From Cryobacterium lactosi (lineage in GTDB: Bacteria; Actinomycetota; Actinomycetes; Actinomycetales; Microbacteriaceae): a stretch of DNA of 64,000 bases. This document shows, piece after piece, positions 1-9,765 of this stretch. Position 1 is the stretch's first letter; each line of letters starts with the position of its first letter. The notes under the pieces are model-generated. The model ran no database searches, was not told the origin of the DNA, and saw only the letters and a program-made list of their open reading frames with translations. The DNA lies in the NCBI RefSeq assembly GCF_004403945.1, contig NZ_SOHM01000041.1:41135-105134 (forward strand). The letters are read 5' to 3'. A program made the position numbers and the translations under genes.

Positions 1-449
1 CGGCCCCAGTCCCGTTCGCCACCCCGCCGCCCGCCCCGGTACCCGCCGGAGCGTTCGCCCAGGCGCCGGCAGCCGCGGCCTCGGCTCCCACCGAGCAGTT
101 CTCCCGCCAGAAGGCCGCACCGTTGCCGCCAGCCGGCCCGGAGAAGGCCACCACCCAGACCGCCACCCGCCTGGTCATCACCTCAGGGCCCAAGGCCGGC
201 ACCGAGTTCCCGCTCGGCTCCGAACCCGTCACCATCGGCCGCTCGAGCGATTCCAGCCTGGTCATCCGCGACGACTACACCTCCACGCACCATGCGCGTC
301 TGATGCTCTGGCACGACGACTGGATGGTTCAGGACCTCGATTCCACCAATGGCACCTTCCTCGACGGCAAACGTGTTGCCGTGCCGACGTCGGTGCCGTT
401 GAACACCACCGTGAAAATCGGCGCGACCAGCTTCGAGCTTCGGCGGTAA
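1..449 (+). CDS. fhaB: FHA domain protein FhaB/FipA, 5'-truncated by window edge
   Basis: This is a phosphothreonine-reading adaptor. The reading frame (codons beginning at base 3) is open to the left edge, so the true start lies outside; the TTG at 123 is unlikely to be the start. The visible protein begins with a Pro/Ala-rich linker and ends in one FHA domain with the expected TIGRSSDSSL (phosphopeptide loop), STHHARL and DSTNGTFLDG motifs. In related actinobacteria this family bridges Ser/Thr kinases to peptidoglycan enzymes and is dephosphorylated by PstP. The stop is 3 bp before the phosphatase start, which supports co-transcription with pstP-rodA-pbpA-pknA. The N-terminal membrane anchor usual in the family cannot be seen here. 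Confidence 0.88.
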   Translation, partial: APVPFATPPPAPVPAGAFAQAPAAAASAPTEQFSRQKAAPLPPAGPEKATTQTATRLVITSGPKAGTEFPLGSEPVTIGRSSDSSLVIRDDYTSTHHARLMLWHDDWMVQDLDSTNGTFLDGKRVAVPTSVPLNTTVKIGATSFELRR

Positions 450-452
450 TGC

Positions 453-1682
453 ATGGCCTCGGTTAGTCACAGCGCAGCCGCGTCCAACGTTGGCAAGATT
501 CGTTCCAACAATCAGGACTCCGGATACGCGGGACACACCCTGTTCGTCGTGGCCGACGGCATGGGCGGGCACGCCGGCGGCGACGTCGCCTCCGCCATCG
601 CCACCAAGCGCATCATCGAGGCCGACAAGACCTACCTGTCCGCCCAGGATGCCGAGTTCGCGCTGCAGGCCGCCCTGATCGCCGCCAACTCGCAGCTGGC
701 CGAGACCGTCTTCGAACACGCCGAGCTCACGGGAATGGGCACCACCGTCAGCGCCCTGGTGGTGCTCGACGACCAGGTCGCCATCGCGCACATCGGCGAC
801 TCCCGCATCTACCTGTTCCGCGACGGCGAACTGTCCCAGATCACCACGGACCACACCTTCGTGCAGCGGCTCGTCGACAGCGGCCGCATCACCGAGGCCG
901 AAGCCATGGTGCACCCGCGCCGCTCCGTGCTGATGCGGGTGCTCGGTGACGTCGAGTCCTCGCCGGAGATCGACACGTCGATCCTGGCCACCCGGGCGGG
1001 TGACCGGTGGCTGATCTGCTCCGATGGGCTGAGCGGCGTGGTGTCGAACACCGGCATCGCCAATGCCCTGAAATCCTCGCTCGACGCCCAGGCCGTCGCC
1101 GACCGCCTGGTCAAGGAGAGCCTGGACGGCGGCGCGCCCGACAATGTGACCATTGTTGTCGTCGACATCGGCTCAGGCGGCGAACGCCTCGGTGAGCCCG
1201 TTGTGGTCGGTTCCGCCGCCGCCCCGCTCGCCTTCGGTGAGGAGCCGGTGCGCACCCGCGCCCCCCGCATCCCGTCGCTGCGCCTGCACCCGGTGCGGGA
1301 AACCCACTTCGAGCCAGACTCGCAGGACTACCTGTCCGAGCTGATCGAGGAAGACGCCCGCCGTGCCATCCGCCGCAAGGTCACCTGGCTGGCCGCCATC
1401 GTGCTGCTCATCGTCGCCATAGTCGGTGCCGGGTTGCTCGGCTATCAGTGGACCCAGAGCCGATACTTCGTCGGCGTCGAAGGCAGCACCGTCGCGATCT
1501 ATCAGGGCATCCAGCAAGATCTGGGCCCCATCAAGCTCTCCAGCGTCTACGAAGACACCGACCTGGAGCTGAATCAGTTGCGTGTCTACGACCGCCAGCA
1601 GGTGGAGCGCACCATCAGCGCGTCCTCCCTGGAGGACGCCAAACTCATCGTGGAACGGTTGAGCAATGCCCCGGCAGAGTAA
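453..1682 (+). CDS. pstP: PP2C-family Ser/Thr protein phosphatase PstP
   Basis: This 409-residue PPM/PP2C phosphatase removes phosphate from PknA/PknB and their substrates. Metal-binding motifs are in order: RSNNQD near residue 20, VVADGMGGHAGG, GMGTTV, HIGDSRIYL, DRWLICSDGLSG and GAPDNVT near 230. A basic linker (RRAIRRK) precedes one membrane segment at about 310-333 and an outer tail of about 75 residues, the usual PstP layout. The ATG at 453 lies 3 bp after the fhaB stop. The 3' end overlaps rodA by 17 bp, implying translational coupling within the wall-growth signalling operon. Confidence 0.95.
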   Translation: MASVSHSAAASNVGKIRSNNQDSGYAGHTLFVVADGMGGHAGGDVASAIATKRIIEADKTYLSAQDAEFALQAALIAANSQLAETVFEHAELTGMGTTVSALVVLDDQVAIAHIGDSRIYLFRDGELSQITTDHTFVQRLVDSGRITEAEAMVHPRRSVLMRVLGDVESSPEIDTSILATRAGDRWLICSDGLSGVVSNTGIANALKSSLDAQAVADRLVKESLDGGAPDNVTIVVVDIGSGGERLGEPVVVGSAAAPLAFGEEPVRTRAPRIPSLRLHPVRETHFEPDSQDYLSELIEEDARRAIRRKVTWLAAIVLLIVAIVGAGLLGYQWTQSRYFVGVEGSTVAIYQGIQQDLGPIKLSSVYEDTDLELNQLRVYDRQQVERTISASSLEDAKLIVERLSNAPAE

Positions 1683-3066
1683 TCCCTCCACGGATGCCCG
1701 CGAGGCCGCCCCCCAGACCGGCAAGGTCCGTCGGCTGCACCTGCCGCAGAAGCTGCGCAACCTCGAGTTGTTCCTGCTGATCATCGCCTGCGGCATCAAC
1801 CTGGGCGCCGTCGTGCTCGTGCAGCTGGGCGCGCTCGGACAGATCGACACCACCCTGGTGCTCCTGGGCGCGAGCCTGTCCGGCCTGGTCTTCGCGATGC
1901 ACATCGTGCTGCGTTTCGTCGCCAGAGAAGCCGATCCGTTCATCCTGCCCATCGCCACCCTGCTCAACGGCATCGGTATCGCGATGATCTACCGCATCGA
2001 CATCGCCAACAACGAGTCCGGCTGGGCCAGCGCCGCCGTGCGGCAGACCGTCTGGAGCGGCCTGGCCATCGCCTGCGCCATCGCCGTGATCCTCATCATC
2101 CGCAACCACAGGGTGCTGTTCCGGTACACCTACGTGGCCGGTTTCGTCGGTGTGCTGCTGTTGCTGCTGCCGCTGGTGCCGGGCCTGGGCCGTGAGGTCA
2201 GCGGCGCCAGGGTCTGGATCGGTTTCGGCTCGTTCGCCACCTTCCAGCCCGGTGAGATCGCGAAGATCGCCCTGGCCGTGTTCTTCGCCGGCTACCTCGT
2301 GCGCAACCGCGACAGCCTCTCCATGGTCGGCAAGAAGTTCCTGGGGATGCGTTTCCCACGCCTGCGCGACCTCGGCCCGATCCTCGTGGTGTGGGCCCTA
2401 TCGATGTCGGTCATCATCTTCCAGCGCGACCTCGGCACCGCCCTGTTGTACTTCGGCCTGTTCCTGGTGATGCTCTACCTGGCCACCGGCCGGCTCAGCT
2501 GGGTGCTTCTGGGCATGGCGCTGTTCCTCGGCGGCGCCCTCATCGCCAGCCAGACCCTCGACTACGTCAACGGCCGGTTCACCAACTGGCTGGATGCGCT
2601 CAACCCGGCCGTGTACGACGCCGCCGGCGGCAGCTACCAGCTGGTGCAGGGTCTGTTCGGTCTGGCCAAGGGCGGGTTGATCGGCACCGGCCTGGGCCAG
2701 GGCCGCCCCGAGCTCACCCCGGTCCCCCAGAGCGACTACATCATCGCCAGCCTCGGCGAGGAGCTCGGCCTGGCCGGCATCTTCGCAATCCTGGCCCTGT
2801 ACCTGCTCCTGGTCGCCCGCGGCTTCCGCATCGGTTTCGCCGGTCAGGACGACTTCGGCAAGCTGCTCGGCGTCGGCCTCTCCTTCGTCATCGCGCTGCA
2901 GTGCTTCATCGTCATCGGCGGTGTCACCCGCGTCATCCCGCTCACCGGCCTCACCACCCCGTTCCTGGCCGCCGGTGGCTCCTCCCTCGTCGCCAACTGG
3001 ATCATCGTCGCGCTGCTGCTGCGACTGAGTGACACAGTGCGCAACCAACCTCGGCTGGTGGTCTAG
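1666..3066 (+). CDS. rodA: SEDS-family peptidoglycan glycosyltransferase RodA/FtsW
   Basis: A 466-residue polytopic membrane protein of the SEDS (shape, elongation, division, sporulation) family, which polymerises lipid II into glycan strands together with a class B PBP. The sequence has about 12 hydrophobic segments and the family signatures RVWIGFGSFATFQPGEIAKIALAVF (described, not quoted in full elsewhere), QRDLGTALLYF and the C-terminal PLTGLTTPFLAAGGSSLVAN stretch. The ATG at 1666 lies inside the pstP 3' end and the stop directly abuts the TTG of pbpA. Pairing with pbpA favours a RodA elongation role over divisome FtsW, but the family assignment itself does not separate the two. Confidence 0.93.
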   Translation: MPRQSNPSTDAREAAPQTGKVRRLHLPQKLRNLELFLLIIACGINLGAVVLVQLGALGQIDTTLVLLGASLSGLVFAMHIVLRFVAREADPFILPIATLLNGIGIAMIYRIDIANNESGWASAAVRQTVWSGLAIACAIAVILIIRNHRVLFRYTYVAGFVGVLLLLLPLVPGLGREVSGARVWIGFGSFATFQPGEIAKIALAVFFAGYLVRNRDSLSMVGKKFLGMRFPRLRDLGPILVVWALSMSVIIFQRDLGTALLYFGLFLVMLYLATGRLSWVLLGMALFLGGALIASQTLDYVNGRFTNWLDALNPAVYDAAGGSYQLVQGLFGLAKGGLIGTGLGQGRPELTPVPQSDYIIASLGEELGLAGIFAILALYLLLVARGFRIGFAGQDDFGKLLGVGLSFVIALQCFIVIGGVTRVIPLTGLTTPFLAAGGSSLVANWIIVALLLRLSDTVRNQPRLVV

Positions 3067-4518
3067 TTGAATCGTGAACTCAAGCGCGTGAGCCTCGTCG
3101 TGATGCTCATGTTCGTTGCCCTCCTCGCGTCGACGTCCATCGTGCAGGTTTTCCAGTCCGACAACCTGTCGGCGGATGACCGCAACACCCGCACGCTGCT
3201 CGACAGCTACTCCGTCGAGCGCGGCGCCATCCTCGCCGGTGGCGAGCCCATTGCCCAGTCGATGCCGACCGATGACAACTACAAGTTCCAGCGCACCTAC
3301 AGCAACGGCCTGCTCTACGCCCCGATCACCGGCTTCATCCCGGTCAACGGCGCCCCGACCGGGCTGGAACAGGCCCTGAACGGGGAGCTCAGCGGCACCT
3401 CGAACGCGCAGTTCTTCGACCAGATCTCCAGCCTGGTCACCGGCCAGGACCCCAAGGGCGCCGCCGTGGAGACCAGCATCGACCCGATCGCGCAGCAGGC
3501 CGCCTGGGATGCCCTCGGCGACAACACCGGCTCCGTGGTCGTCACCGAGCCCAAGACCGGCCGGGTGCTCGCCATGGTCTCCAAGCCGAGCTACGACCCG
3601 AACACCCTCGCCGTGCACGACAGCGCCGCGGTGAACGACACCTACGATGCCCTCGTCAACGCCCCCGGCGACCCCCTGATCAACCGGGCCATCAACTCGC
3701 TCAACCCGCCCGGCTCGGTCTTCAAGCTCGTCGTCGTGGCCGCGGCCCTCGAGTCTGGCCAGTTCACCCCCGACAGCACCTTCCCCAACCCGGCCACCTG
3801 GACGCTGCCCAATTCCAGCTCCGTCGTGATCAACTCCGGTGGCGGCACCTGCGGCCCAGGCGATACCGTCACCATCGCCACGGCCCTGCGGCTCTCCTGC
3901 AACATCCCGATGGCCGAGCTGGGCCTGCAGCTGGGCGATGACGCCATCCGCGCCATGGCCGAGAAGTTCGGCTTCAACTCCGAGTTCACCATCCCGCTGT
4001 CGGTCACCGCCAGCGAGTACCCCGAGGACCCCGACGACGCCCAGACGGCGTTGTCGGCATTCGGACAGACCAGCGTGCGTGCCACGCCGCTGCAGATGGC
4101 CCTGGTCTCGGCCACGATCGCCAATGGAGGTATCGAGATGCAACCCAACCTCGTCGACCAGATCCTGGCACCGGACCTCAGCCCGCTGCAGACCTTCGAA
4201 CCCGTGGCCGCCGACCGCGTGCTCAGTGCCGAAACCGCGGCCACGATGACCCAGATGATGGTCAACGGGGTCCAGGACGGGGCCGCGAGCAATGCAAGAA
4301 TAGACGGAGTCGACGTGGCGGGAAAAACGGGGACTGCGGAGAACGGCGCCGACGATCCATACACCCTGTGGTTCACCGGATTCGCGCCTGCAGCAGACCC
4401 GCAATACGCGATCACCGTTCTCATCGAAGATGGTGGGGGACTCGGTCAGACCGGGTACGGCAACTTGCTTGCCGCACCGATAGCGAAACAGGTACTAGAG
4501 GCGGTGCTGAATAAATGA
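3067..4518 (+). CDS. pbpA: Class B penicillin-binding protein PbpA (peptidoglycan transpeptidase)
   Basis: A 483-residue cell-wall transpeptidase anchored by one N-terminal membrane segment (about residues 9-27). The acyl-enzyme motif SVFK places the catalytic serine at 217, the SxN motif is SCN at 277-279, and KTGT starts at Lys420. The length matches the short mycobacterial PbpA type rather than the longer divisome FtsI. It starts with TTG immediately after the rodA stop and ends overlapping the next kinase by 4 bp (ATGA), so SEDS polymerase, transpeptidase and kinase are translationally coupled. It is probably the RodA partner and a kinase/phosphatase-regulated enzyme, as in mycobacteria. 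Confidence 0.94.
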   Translation: MNRELKRVSLVVMLMFVALLASTSIVQVFQSDNLSADDRNTRTLLDSYSVERGAILAGGEPIAQSMPTDDNYKFQRTYSNGLLYAPITGFIPVNGAPTGLEQALNGELSGTSNAQFFDQISSLVTGQDPKGAAVETSIDPIAQQAAWDALGDNTGSVVVTEPKTGRVLAMVSKPSYDPNTLAVHDSAAVNDTYDALVNAPGDPLINRAINSLNPPGSVFKLVVVAAALESGQFTPDSTFPNPATWTLPNSSSVVINSGGGTCGPGDTVTIATALRLSCNIPMAELGLQLGDDAIRAMAEKFGFNSEFTIPLSVTASEYPEDPDDAQTALSAFGQTSVRATPLQMALVSATIANGGIEMQPNLVDQILAPDLSPLQTFEPVAADRVLSAETAATMTQMMVNGVQDGAASNARIDGVDVAGKTGTAENGADDPYTLWFTGFAPAADPQYAITVLIEDGGGLGQTGYGNLLAAPIAKQVLEAVLNK

Positions 4519-6254
4519 GACCCACAGCAGGGCTCACCTTCGGGGGACGATACGAACTGCAATCCCGCATCGCCATCGGCGGTATGGGCGAGGTTTGGCA
4601 ATCCGTCGACCTGGTGATCGGGCGCACTGTCGCCATCAAGATCCTCAAGGACGAATACCTCGGCGACCCCGGGTTCCTCGAGCGCTTCCGCGCTGAGGCC
4701 CGGCACGCCGCCCTGGTGAACCACGAGGGCATCGCCAACGTGTTCGACTACGGCGAAGAAGACGGCAGTGCCTTCCTGGTGATGGAGCTGGTGCCCGGTG
4801 AGGCGCTCTCCACGATCCTCGAGCGCGAGCACACACTGCCGGCCGACAAGGTCCTCGACATCGTCGCTCAGACCGCCGCAGCCCTGCACGCCGCCCACGC
4901 GGCCGGCCTGGTGCACCGCGACATCAAGCCGGGTAACCTGCTGATCACCCCCGAGGGTCGCGTCAAGATCACCGACTTCGGTATCGCACGCATCGCCGAC
5001 CAGGTTCCGCTCACCGCGACCGGCCAGGTCATGGGCACCGTGCAGTACCTCTCGCCCGAACAGGCGAGCGGACGCTCGGCGTCGCCGACCACGGACATCT
5101 ACTCGCTGGGCATCGTCGCCTACGAGAGCCTCGCCGGCCGACGGCCGTTCACCGGCGAGTCCCAGGTGGCGATCGCCATGGCGCAGATCAACGAACAGCC
5201 GCCGCCGCTGCCCGACACCGTCTCCGAACCGGTGCGCAACCTGGTGATCTCCTGCCTGGCCAAGAACCCGGCCGAGCGTCCAGCCTCGGCGGCGCACCTC
5301 GCGCGCGCCGCGATCGCCCTGCGCCGCGGCGACATCGCGGCAGCGGCCGCATCCGTGCCCGCTGTCATGACCGGCCTCACGCCCACGGCCGCCACCATGC
5401 TGATGCCTGGTGCCGGCAACGACCAGACCACCCAGCTGATGCCCGCCGCCGGCGGAGCGCCGCAACCGGGCACCCGTGCCGAAGCGGCCGCAGCAGCTGC
5501 AGCCGCCGACCCGAAGAAAAAGAAGAAGCGCAGCCCCTGGACCTGGCCCCTGGTCGCGCTCATCTCCATCCTCGGCCTGGTACTGGTGGGCACCTTGGTC
5601 ACGCTGTTCATGCAGCCGACCTCGACGCCGGAACCAGACCCGACACCGTCCTCACAGGCCCCGTCTCCCCCGAAGACCACGCCGACGCCGACGCCCACGC
5701 CGTCGTCCACCATGGTGGAGCTCGATCAGAACGAATTCCTCGGGCTGACGAGTACCGAAGCACGGGACAAGCTCAGTGAGCTCGGCCTCAGCGCCAACGT
5801 CGTCGCCGACAAGGCGGCACCGGCCGAGGACCAGGCCGACAGGGTCTACGCCATCAACCCCACCGGGCGGGTCGCCGAGGGTACCGAGATCACGGTGCGG
5901 GTCTATTCCGAATTCGTTCCGCCTCTCCCCGACGCGCCCTCTGGCACGCCGACGGCCACCCCGGCCACGGTCGCACCGGCCGGAACCGTCACGGTCACCT
6001 GGCCGGCCCAGACCTGCCCTGCCGGGCAGGAACTCTCGGGCTACGAGCTCCTCGCCGAGGGCAACGGGGTCTCCTCCCCGCCGCCCACCGGTGCGGACAC
6101 GACCACGGCCACCGTCACGGCGGGCACCGGCAACTTCACCGTGAAGTTCCGGTACCTCTGCGGCGACGTCGCCTCCGACTACTCGGCTTCCACCACCGTC
6201 ACCGTCACAGCGCCTGTCGTGCCCACCACCCCGGCCACACCGCCGGCAGGGTAG
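4515..6254 (+). CDS. pknA: Membrane Ser/Thr protein kinase (PknA position) with an extracellular PASTA-like domain
   Basis: A 579-residue receptor-type kinase. The N-terminal kinase domain (about 1-270) has the Gly-rich loop [14 protein letters not shown], the catalytic loop [11 protein letters not shown] and SPEQASG of the activation segment. An Ala-rich juxtamembrane region and a KKKKKR stop precede a membrane helix at about 347-367. Outside follow a Thr/Pro linker, one PASTA-like repeat (about 410-475) and a fibronectin-III-like beta region with a Pro/Ala tail. Mycobacterial PknA lacks PASTA, so the ectodomain differs from that model. The name rests on its place just before PknB; kinase function is certain. 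Confidence 0.9.
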   Translation: MRPTAGLTFGGRYELQSRIAIGGMGEVWQSVDLVIGRTVAIKILKDEYLGDPGFLERFRAEARHAALVNHEGIANVFDYGEEDGSAFLVMELVPGEALSTILEREHTLPADKVLDIVAQTAAALHAAHAAGLVHRDIKPGNLLITPEGRVKITDFGIARIADQVPLTATGQVMGTVQYLSPEQASGRSASPTTDIYSLGIVAYESLAGRRPFTGESQVAIAMAQINEQPPPLPDTVSEPVRNLVISCLAKNPAERPASAAHLARAAIALRRGDIAAAAASVPAVMTGLTPTAATMLMPGAGNDQTTQLMPAAGGAPQPGTRAEAAAAAAAADPKKKKKRSPWTWPLVALISILGLVLVGTLVTLFMQPTSTPEPDPTPSSQAPSPPKTTPTPTPTPSSTMVELDQNEFLGLTSTEARDKLSELGLSANVVADKAAPAEDQADRVYAINPTGRVAEGTEITVRVYSEFVPPLPDAPSGTPTATPATVAPAGTVTVTWPAQTCPAGQELSGYELLAEGNGVSSPPPTGADTTTATVTAGTGNFTVKFRYLCGDVASDYSASTTVTVTAPVVPTTPATPPAG

Positions 6255-6263
6255 GCGTTCCCC

Positions 6264-6331
6264 CGGTGGGTGCCTGCAGGGTGCCCACCGGATCTTGGCT
6301 AAAATAATCAACATTGTCCGCGAGCAGGGAG
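6264..6331 (+). promoter_or_regulatory. pknA-pknB spacer: weak hairpin and ribosome site that fixes the pknB start
   Basis: The 84-bp spacer is the only real gap in this operon. It contains a 7-bp inverted repeat (CGGTGGG 6264-6270 with CCCACCG 6284-6290) without a T-run, an AT-rich stretch with a TAAAAT hexamer at 6300-6305, and GGGAG at 6327-6331, which is spaced correctly for the TTG at 6339. This suggests either a processing or attenuation point, or a second promoter for pknB; no good -35 is visible. Confidence 0.35.
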
Positions 6332-6338
6332 TTTTGCA

Positions 6339-8036
6339 TTGACTGATGAGGGCCGTCTGCTTGCTGGTCGATACCGCGTGGGAGCGTCCATCGGCCGCGG
6401 CGGCATGTCCGACGTGCACATCGGCACCGACTCCAGGCTCGGCCGCACGGTGGCCATCAAGCTGCTCAAGTCCTCCCTCGCCGCCGACCCCGCCTTCCGC
6501 ACCCGGTTCCGCCAGGAGGCCCAGGCGGCCGCGCGGATGGCGCACCCCACGATTGTGCGGGTGTTCGACGCCGGCGAAGAAACCATCTCCGAAGCCGACG
6601 GCAGCGAATCGCAGATCCCGTTCATCATCATGGAGTTCGTCGACGGGCGCCTGCTCAAGGACATCATCCGTGAGGGCCCGATCGATTCCGTCGAGGCCGT
6701 TCGCATCATCGACGGTGTTCTGACCGCTCTGGAGTACTCGCACCGCGCCGGCGTGGTGCACCGGGACATCAAGCCGGGCAACATCATGATCACCAAGGCC
6801 GGCCAGGTGAAGGTGATGGACTTCGGCATCGCCAGGGCCATCTCCGACTCGGCCACGACGGTCGCCCAGACCACGGCCATCCTCGGCACCGCCTCCTACT
6901 TCTCCCCCGAGCAGGCCAAGGGCGAGTCGGTGGATGCGCGCACCGACCTGTACTCCAGCGGCGTGGTGCTCTTCGAGATGCTCACAGGCCGTCCGCCTTT
7001 CCGTGGCGACACGCCCGTAGCCGTGGCGTACCAGCACGTCAGCGAAGCCCCGGTCAAGCCCAGTTCCATCAACCCCAAGGTGTCGCCGGCGCTGGACGTC
7101 GTCGTCGTGCACGCCCTGGCCAAGGACCGGTTCGCCAGGTACCAGAGCGCTGTGGAGTTCCGCAACGACGTCGAGACGGCCGGTGCCGGTCATATTCCCG
7201 TCAAGCGCACCGCCGACGACATCGCCGGAGGCCTGTTCGGTGCCCCGCCGGAGGTGGAGTCCACCTCGGAGCTCGCCCTCAAGCAGCTGGCCGAAGACCA
7301 GACCATGGACCGCACCCAGCGCCGCCCACCGGTGATCTGGATCTGGGCCGGCATCGTCAGCGTCATCGTCATCGTCATCGCGGTGATGTTCTGGGCGCTC
7401 AGCCTCACCCCCAACAACGACCTGCCCGACTCGTCACGACGGGTTCCGGTGCTCACCGGTTTCACCTACGACGACGCTCAGGATGCGCTCCTCGAGTTGG
7501 ACCTCGCGGCCACCAAGGCCGAGGAGAGTAGTCCAACGGTCGCCAAGGACGAGGTCATCCGCACCGATCCGCCATCCGGCACCATCGCGCCGCCGGCCAC
7601 CGTCATCAAGGTCTATGTCTCCACCGGCGCCGAACTCGTGGCGATGCCCAACGTCACCGGCCAGCCTTTCGCCGACGCCGAACCGGCCCTGGTGGAACAG
7701 GGTTTCGTTTCCGGCGCGGTGACCACTGAGAACTCCGCGTCGGTCGCCGAGGGCATCGTGACCGGCACCACCCCGGCGGGCGGCGAACAGACCGCAGTGG
7801 GCACGATCGTCGACTTCACAGTGTCCAGCGGCCAGGTGACGATGCCGGACGTGGTCGGACAGGCCCTTGCGGCCGCCAACACGCTCCTGCAGGCCGAGGA
7901 TACGCAACTGGTGCCGATCCTCGAGCCCGACTACGCGTGTGACAGCGAAGCCGGCTCGCCGGTCACCAAGCAGTCCCTGCCTCCGGGCGACGCGCCACAG
8001 AAGTCCGAAGTCGAACTCACCTACTGCGCCGGCTAG
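6339..8036 (+). CDS. pknB: PASTA-domain Ser/Thr protein kinase PknB
   Basis: A 565-residue receptor kinase that senses peptidoglycan fragments or lipid II and phosphorylates wall and division proteins. The cytoplasmic kinase domain (about 1-275) shows [25 protein letters not shown] and a long TT-containing activation loop before GTASYFSPEQ. One membrane helix lies at about 331-353. Three PASTA repeats follow, starting near residues 368 (VPVLTG), 435 (MPNVTG) and 501 (MPDVVG). Mycobacterial PknB has four, so this ectodomain is shorter by one. The TTG start is supported by GGGAG upstream. The stop is only 4 bp from that of the convergent amidotransferase gene. Confidence 0.94.
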   Translation: MTDEGRLLAGRYRVGASIGRGGMSDVHIGTDSRLGRTVAIKLLKSSLAADPAFRTRFRQEAQAAARMAHPTIVRVFDAGEETISEADGSESQIPFIIMEFVDGRLLKDIIREGPIDSVEAVRIIDGVLTALEYSHRAGVVHRDIKPGNIMITKAGQVKVMDFGIARAISDSATTVAQTTAILGTASYFSPEQAKGESVDARTDLYSSGVVLFEMLTGRPPFRGDTPVAVAYQHVSEAPVKPSSINPKVSPALDVVVVHALAKDRFARYQSAVEFRNDVETAGAGHIPVKRTADDIAGGLFGAPPEVESTSELALKQLAEDQTMDRTQRRPPVIWIWAGIVSVIVIVIAVMFWALSLTPNNDLPDSSRRVPVLTGFTYDDAQDALLELDLAATKAEESSPTVAKDEVIRTDPPSGTIAPPATVIKVYVSTGAELVAMPNVTGQPFADAEPALVEQGFVSGAVTTENSASVAEGIVTGTTPAGGEQTAVGTIVDFTVSSGQVTMPDVVGQALAAANTLLQAEDTQLVPILEPDYACDSEAGSPVTKQSLPPGDAPQKSEVELTYCAG

Positions 8037-8040
8037 TTCT

Positions 8041-8679
8041 CTAGCTCAGCTTGAGCATGGGGGTGAGGTGCTTGGCCTTCTCGCGCGCGTCCGGCAGTCC
8101 GGCCAAAGCCAACCAGTTCGCCACCATCAGGTAGCCGCCCTCCGTCAGGACCGACTCCGGGTGGAACTGCACTCCGAGGATCGGCGCCGACACGTGCCGC
8201 AGGCCCATGATCACGCCGCCCTGGGTGCGGGAGGTCACGACCAGGTCGCTGGGGACTGTACCGTTCACAACGGCCAGCGAGTGATAGCGGGTAGCCGTGA
8301 AGGGCTGGGGGACTCCGTCGTAGAACTCGCTGCCGTCGTGGGTGATCTGTGAGGTCTTGCCGTGCATGAGTTCTTCGGCGTTCGTCACCGTCGCGCCGAA
8401 GGCCTCGGCGATCGCCTGGTGACCCAGGCACACGCCGAACAACGGCTGGTTGGCGGCCAGGGCCGCTTCCACGGCCGCAATCGACACACCGGCGTCGGAC
8501 GGCTTACCGGGCCCGGGGGAGACCAGCACCCCATCGAACTCGGCGAGGCGGGCGGCGACATCCGTCTTGGCGAAGGAGTCGTTGCGCACAACTTCGGTCT
8601 CCGCGCCCAGTTCACGCAGGTAGCCGTTGAGGGTATAGACGAAGCTGTCGTAGTTGTCGATTACAAGGATGCGGGTCAT
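8041..8679 (-). CDS. pabA: Class I glutamine amidotransferase, anthranilate/aminodeoxychorismate synthase component II
   Basis: A 212-residue glutaminase that supplies ammonia to a chorismate-converting partner (TrpE or PabB), for tryptophan or folate synthesis. It starts MTRILVIDNYDSF and has the nucleophile elbow FGVCLGHQAIAEAFG (Cys about 79) and the HPES catalytic His-Glu pair near 170. The ATG at 8679 overlaps the stop of the upstream small membrane gene (ATGA). An orphan copy beside pknB is typical of actinobacteria (annotated trpG in mycobacteria). No TrpE/PabB gene lies nearby, so which pathway it serves is not decided by this window. Confidence 0.88.
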   Translation of the reverse strand: MTRILVIDNYDSFVYTLNGYLRELGAETEVVRNDSFAKTDVAARLAEFDGVLVSPGPGKPSDAGVSIAAVEAALAANQPLFGVCLGHQAIAEAFGATVTNAEELMHGKTSQITHDGSEFYDGVPQPFTATRYHSLAVVNGTVPSDLVVTSRTQGGVIMGLRHVSAPILGVQFHPESVLTEGGYLMVANWLALAGLPDAREKAKHLTPMLKLS

Positions 8680-8837
8680 GGGGCGCCCACCGTCACTTCC
8701 TGATTGTTGACCACGGTGTCGACCCAGGGGAAAACCCAGGTGACGAGGCAATAGAGAATAGCCGCGAGCAGCACGAGAACGAGCAGGACACGCACCCAGA
8801 CCGGTCCGGGCAGGAGACGCCAGAGTGCTGCGTACAT
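8676..8837 (-). CDS. Small single-pass membrane protein, 53 residues
   Basis: A short gene encoding MYAALWRLLPGPVW followed by one strong hydrophobic segment (about residues 13-35) and a short polar tail ending VGAP. The longer frame up to 8939 is rejected because AAGGA lies about 10 bases before the ATG at 8837. It sits between the class E sortase and the amidotransferase, overlapping the latter by 4 bp (ATGA), so it is translated as part of the same operon. I do not recognise a named family. A membrane partner of the sortase or an anchoring peptide would fit the context, but nothing in the sequence proves it. Confidence 0.72.
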   Translation of the reverse strand: MYAALWRLLPGPVWVRVLLVLVLLAAILYCLVTWVFPWVDTVVNNQEVTVGAP

Positions 8838-8878
8838 CGGTTGGTCCTTAGCTCTTCTGTGTGACGGCTGGGTGGGTA

Positions 8879-9679
8879 TTAGGCGGCGGGGAGCAGGGCC
8901 GCCAGCTCGGCGGGAGGCCCTGCGCCGGTCGGTTGCCACGATTCGAACACACCGTAGGCGATGATCCGTTCCGCGGTGGAGAGAAGCGGGTTACAGGTGG
9001 TGAGGGCGATCAGCCGGTCGACGGGAACACCGTCCGGGTCGTGCGGCACGGGTGCGATGGCCTCCACGGCGCTCGGCGGCACGTACTCGAAGTCGCGGAA
9101 CCTGTAGGTGTAGTACCCGTCGGCGGTCTGCACGTAGATCGCGTCGCCCAGCTGCAGTTCGTTGATCAGGTGCATCCCGCCGCCGTTGGCGCTGCGGTGC
9201 GAGGCGATGGCGAAGTTGCCGACCTCGCCGGGCATCTGCGTGCCCGGGTAGTGGCCGATGCCCATGTCGGGGCTGTTCAACACGTTGGTGCCGGTGCCCT
9301 CGGCGATGGTGCGCTTGTAGGTGTCGCCGAACCGCGGCACATAGAGTACGGCGAACGGTGTCGCATCACCGGGAGCGGCGGCCACTACGGGGTCGCCATA
9401 TCCCTCCTCGACGGCGGGGGCCGGGGCCGGGTCCGGCTTGGCCTCCTCGAGCCAACCCTGACTGATCGACTCGGCGGCCCGGGACTGGGAGGCGGCCATC
9501 ACGGCGTCGTTCCACCACAGCTGCCAACCGAGGAAGAGGAACACGAGCACGCCCCCGGTCATCAGCACCTCGCCGACGACTCCGAAGACGCTCACCCGGG
9601 GGCGCACCCGCTTCTTCGGCCCGCGTTGGGCTCTCCGCCCACGCTGGGCCGGAACTTCGGACTTGGCCGGCTCGGTCAT
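8879..9679 (-). CDS. Class E sortase
   Basis: A 266-residue membrane-anchored transpeptidase that attaches secreted proteins to peptidoglycan. A basic N-terminus (RRAQRGPKKRVRPR) precedes one membrane helix at about 31-52, then a Pro/Ala linker and the sortase barrel. Catalytic residues are visible as IASHRS (His) and LTTCNPLLS (Cys), with the conserved Arg in STAERIIAYG. Class E enzymes are the actinobacterial housekeeping type, usually recognising LAxTG-like signals. No LPxTG/LAxTG substrate gene is present in this window. It is first in a minus-strand group with the 53-residue membrane protein and the amidotransferase. Confidence 0.9.
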   Translation of the reverse strand: MTEPAKSEVPAQRGRRAQRGPKKRVRPRVSVFGVVGEVLMTGGVLVFLFLGWQLWWNDAVMAASQSRAAESISQGWLEEAKPDPAPAPAVEEGYGDPVVAAAPGDATPFAVLYVPRFGDTYKRTIAEGTGTNVLNSPDMGIGHYPGTQMPGEVGNFAIASHRSANGGGMHLINELQLGDAIYVQTADGYYTYRFRDFEYVPPSAVEAIAPVPHDPDGVPVDRLIALTTCNPLLSTAERIIAYGVFESWQPTGAGPPAELAALLPAA

Positions 9680-9765
9680 GCAGTCGATTCTAATCGGGGC
9701 GAACCTACTGATCCGCCGAGTGCTTCCGGCAGGGCAACGCAGGCGGGGACGCTAGAATCTCAGGC

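Noticed and set aside
2398..4404. 668-codon minus-strand open frame opposite rodA-pbpA
   Set aside because: It is the complement of well-supported rodA and pbpA, with low-complexity GC-biased composition and no recognisable motif.
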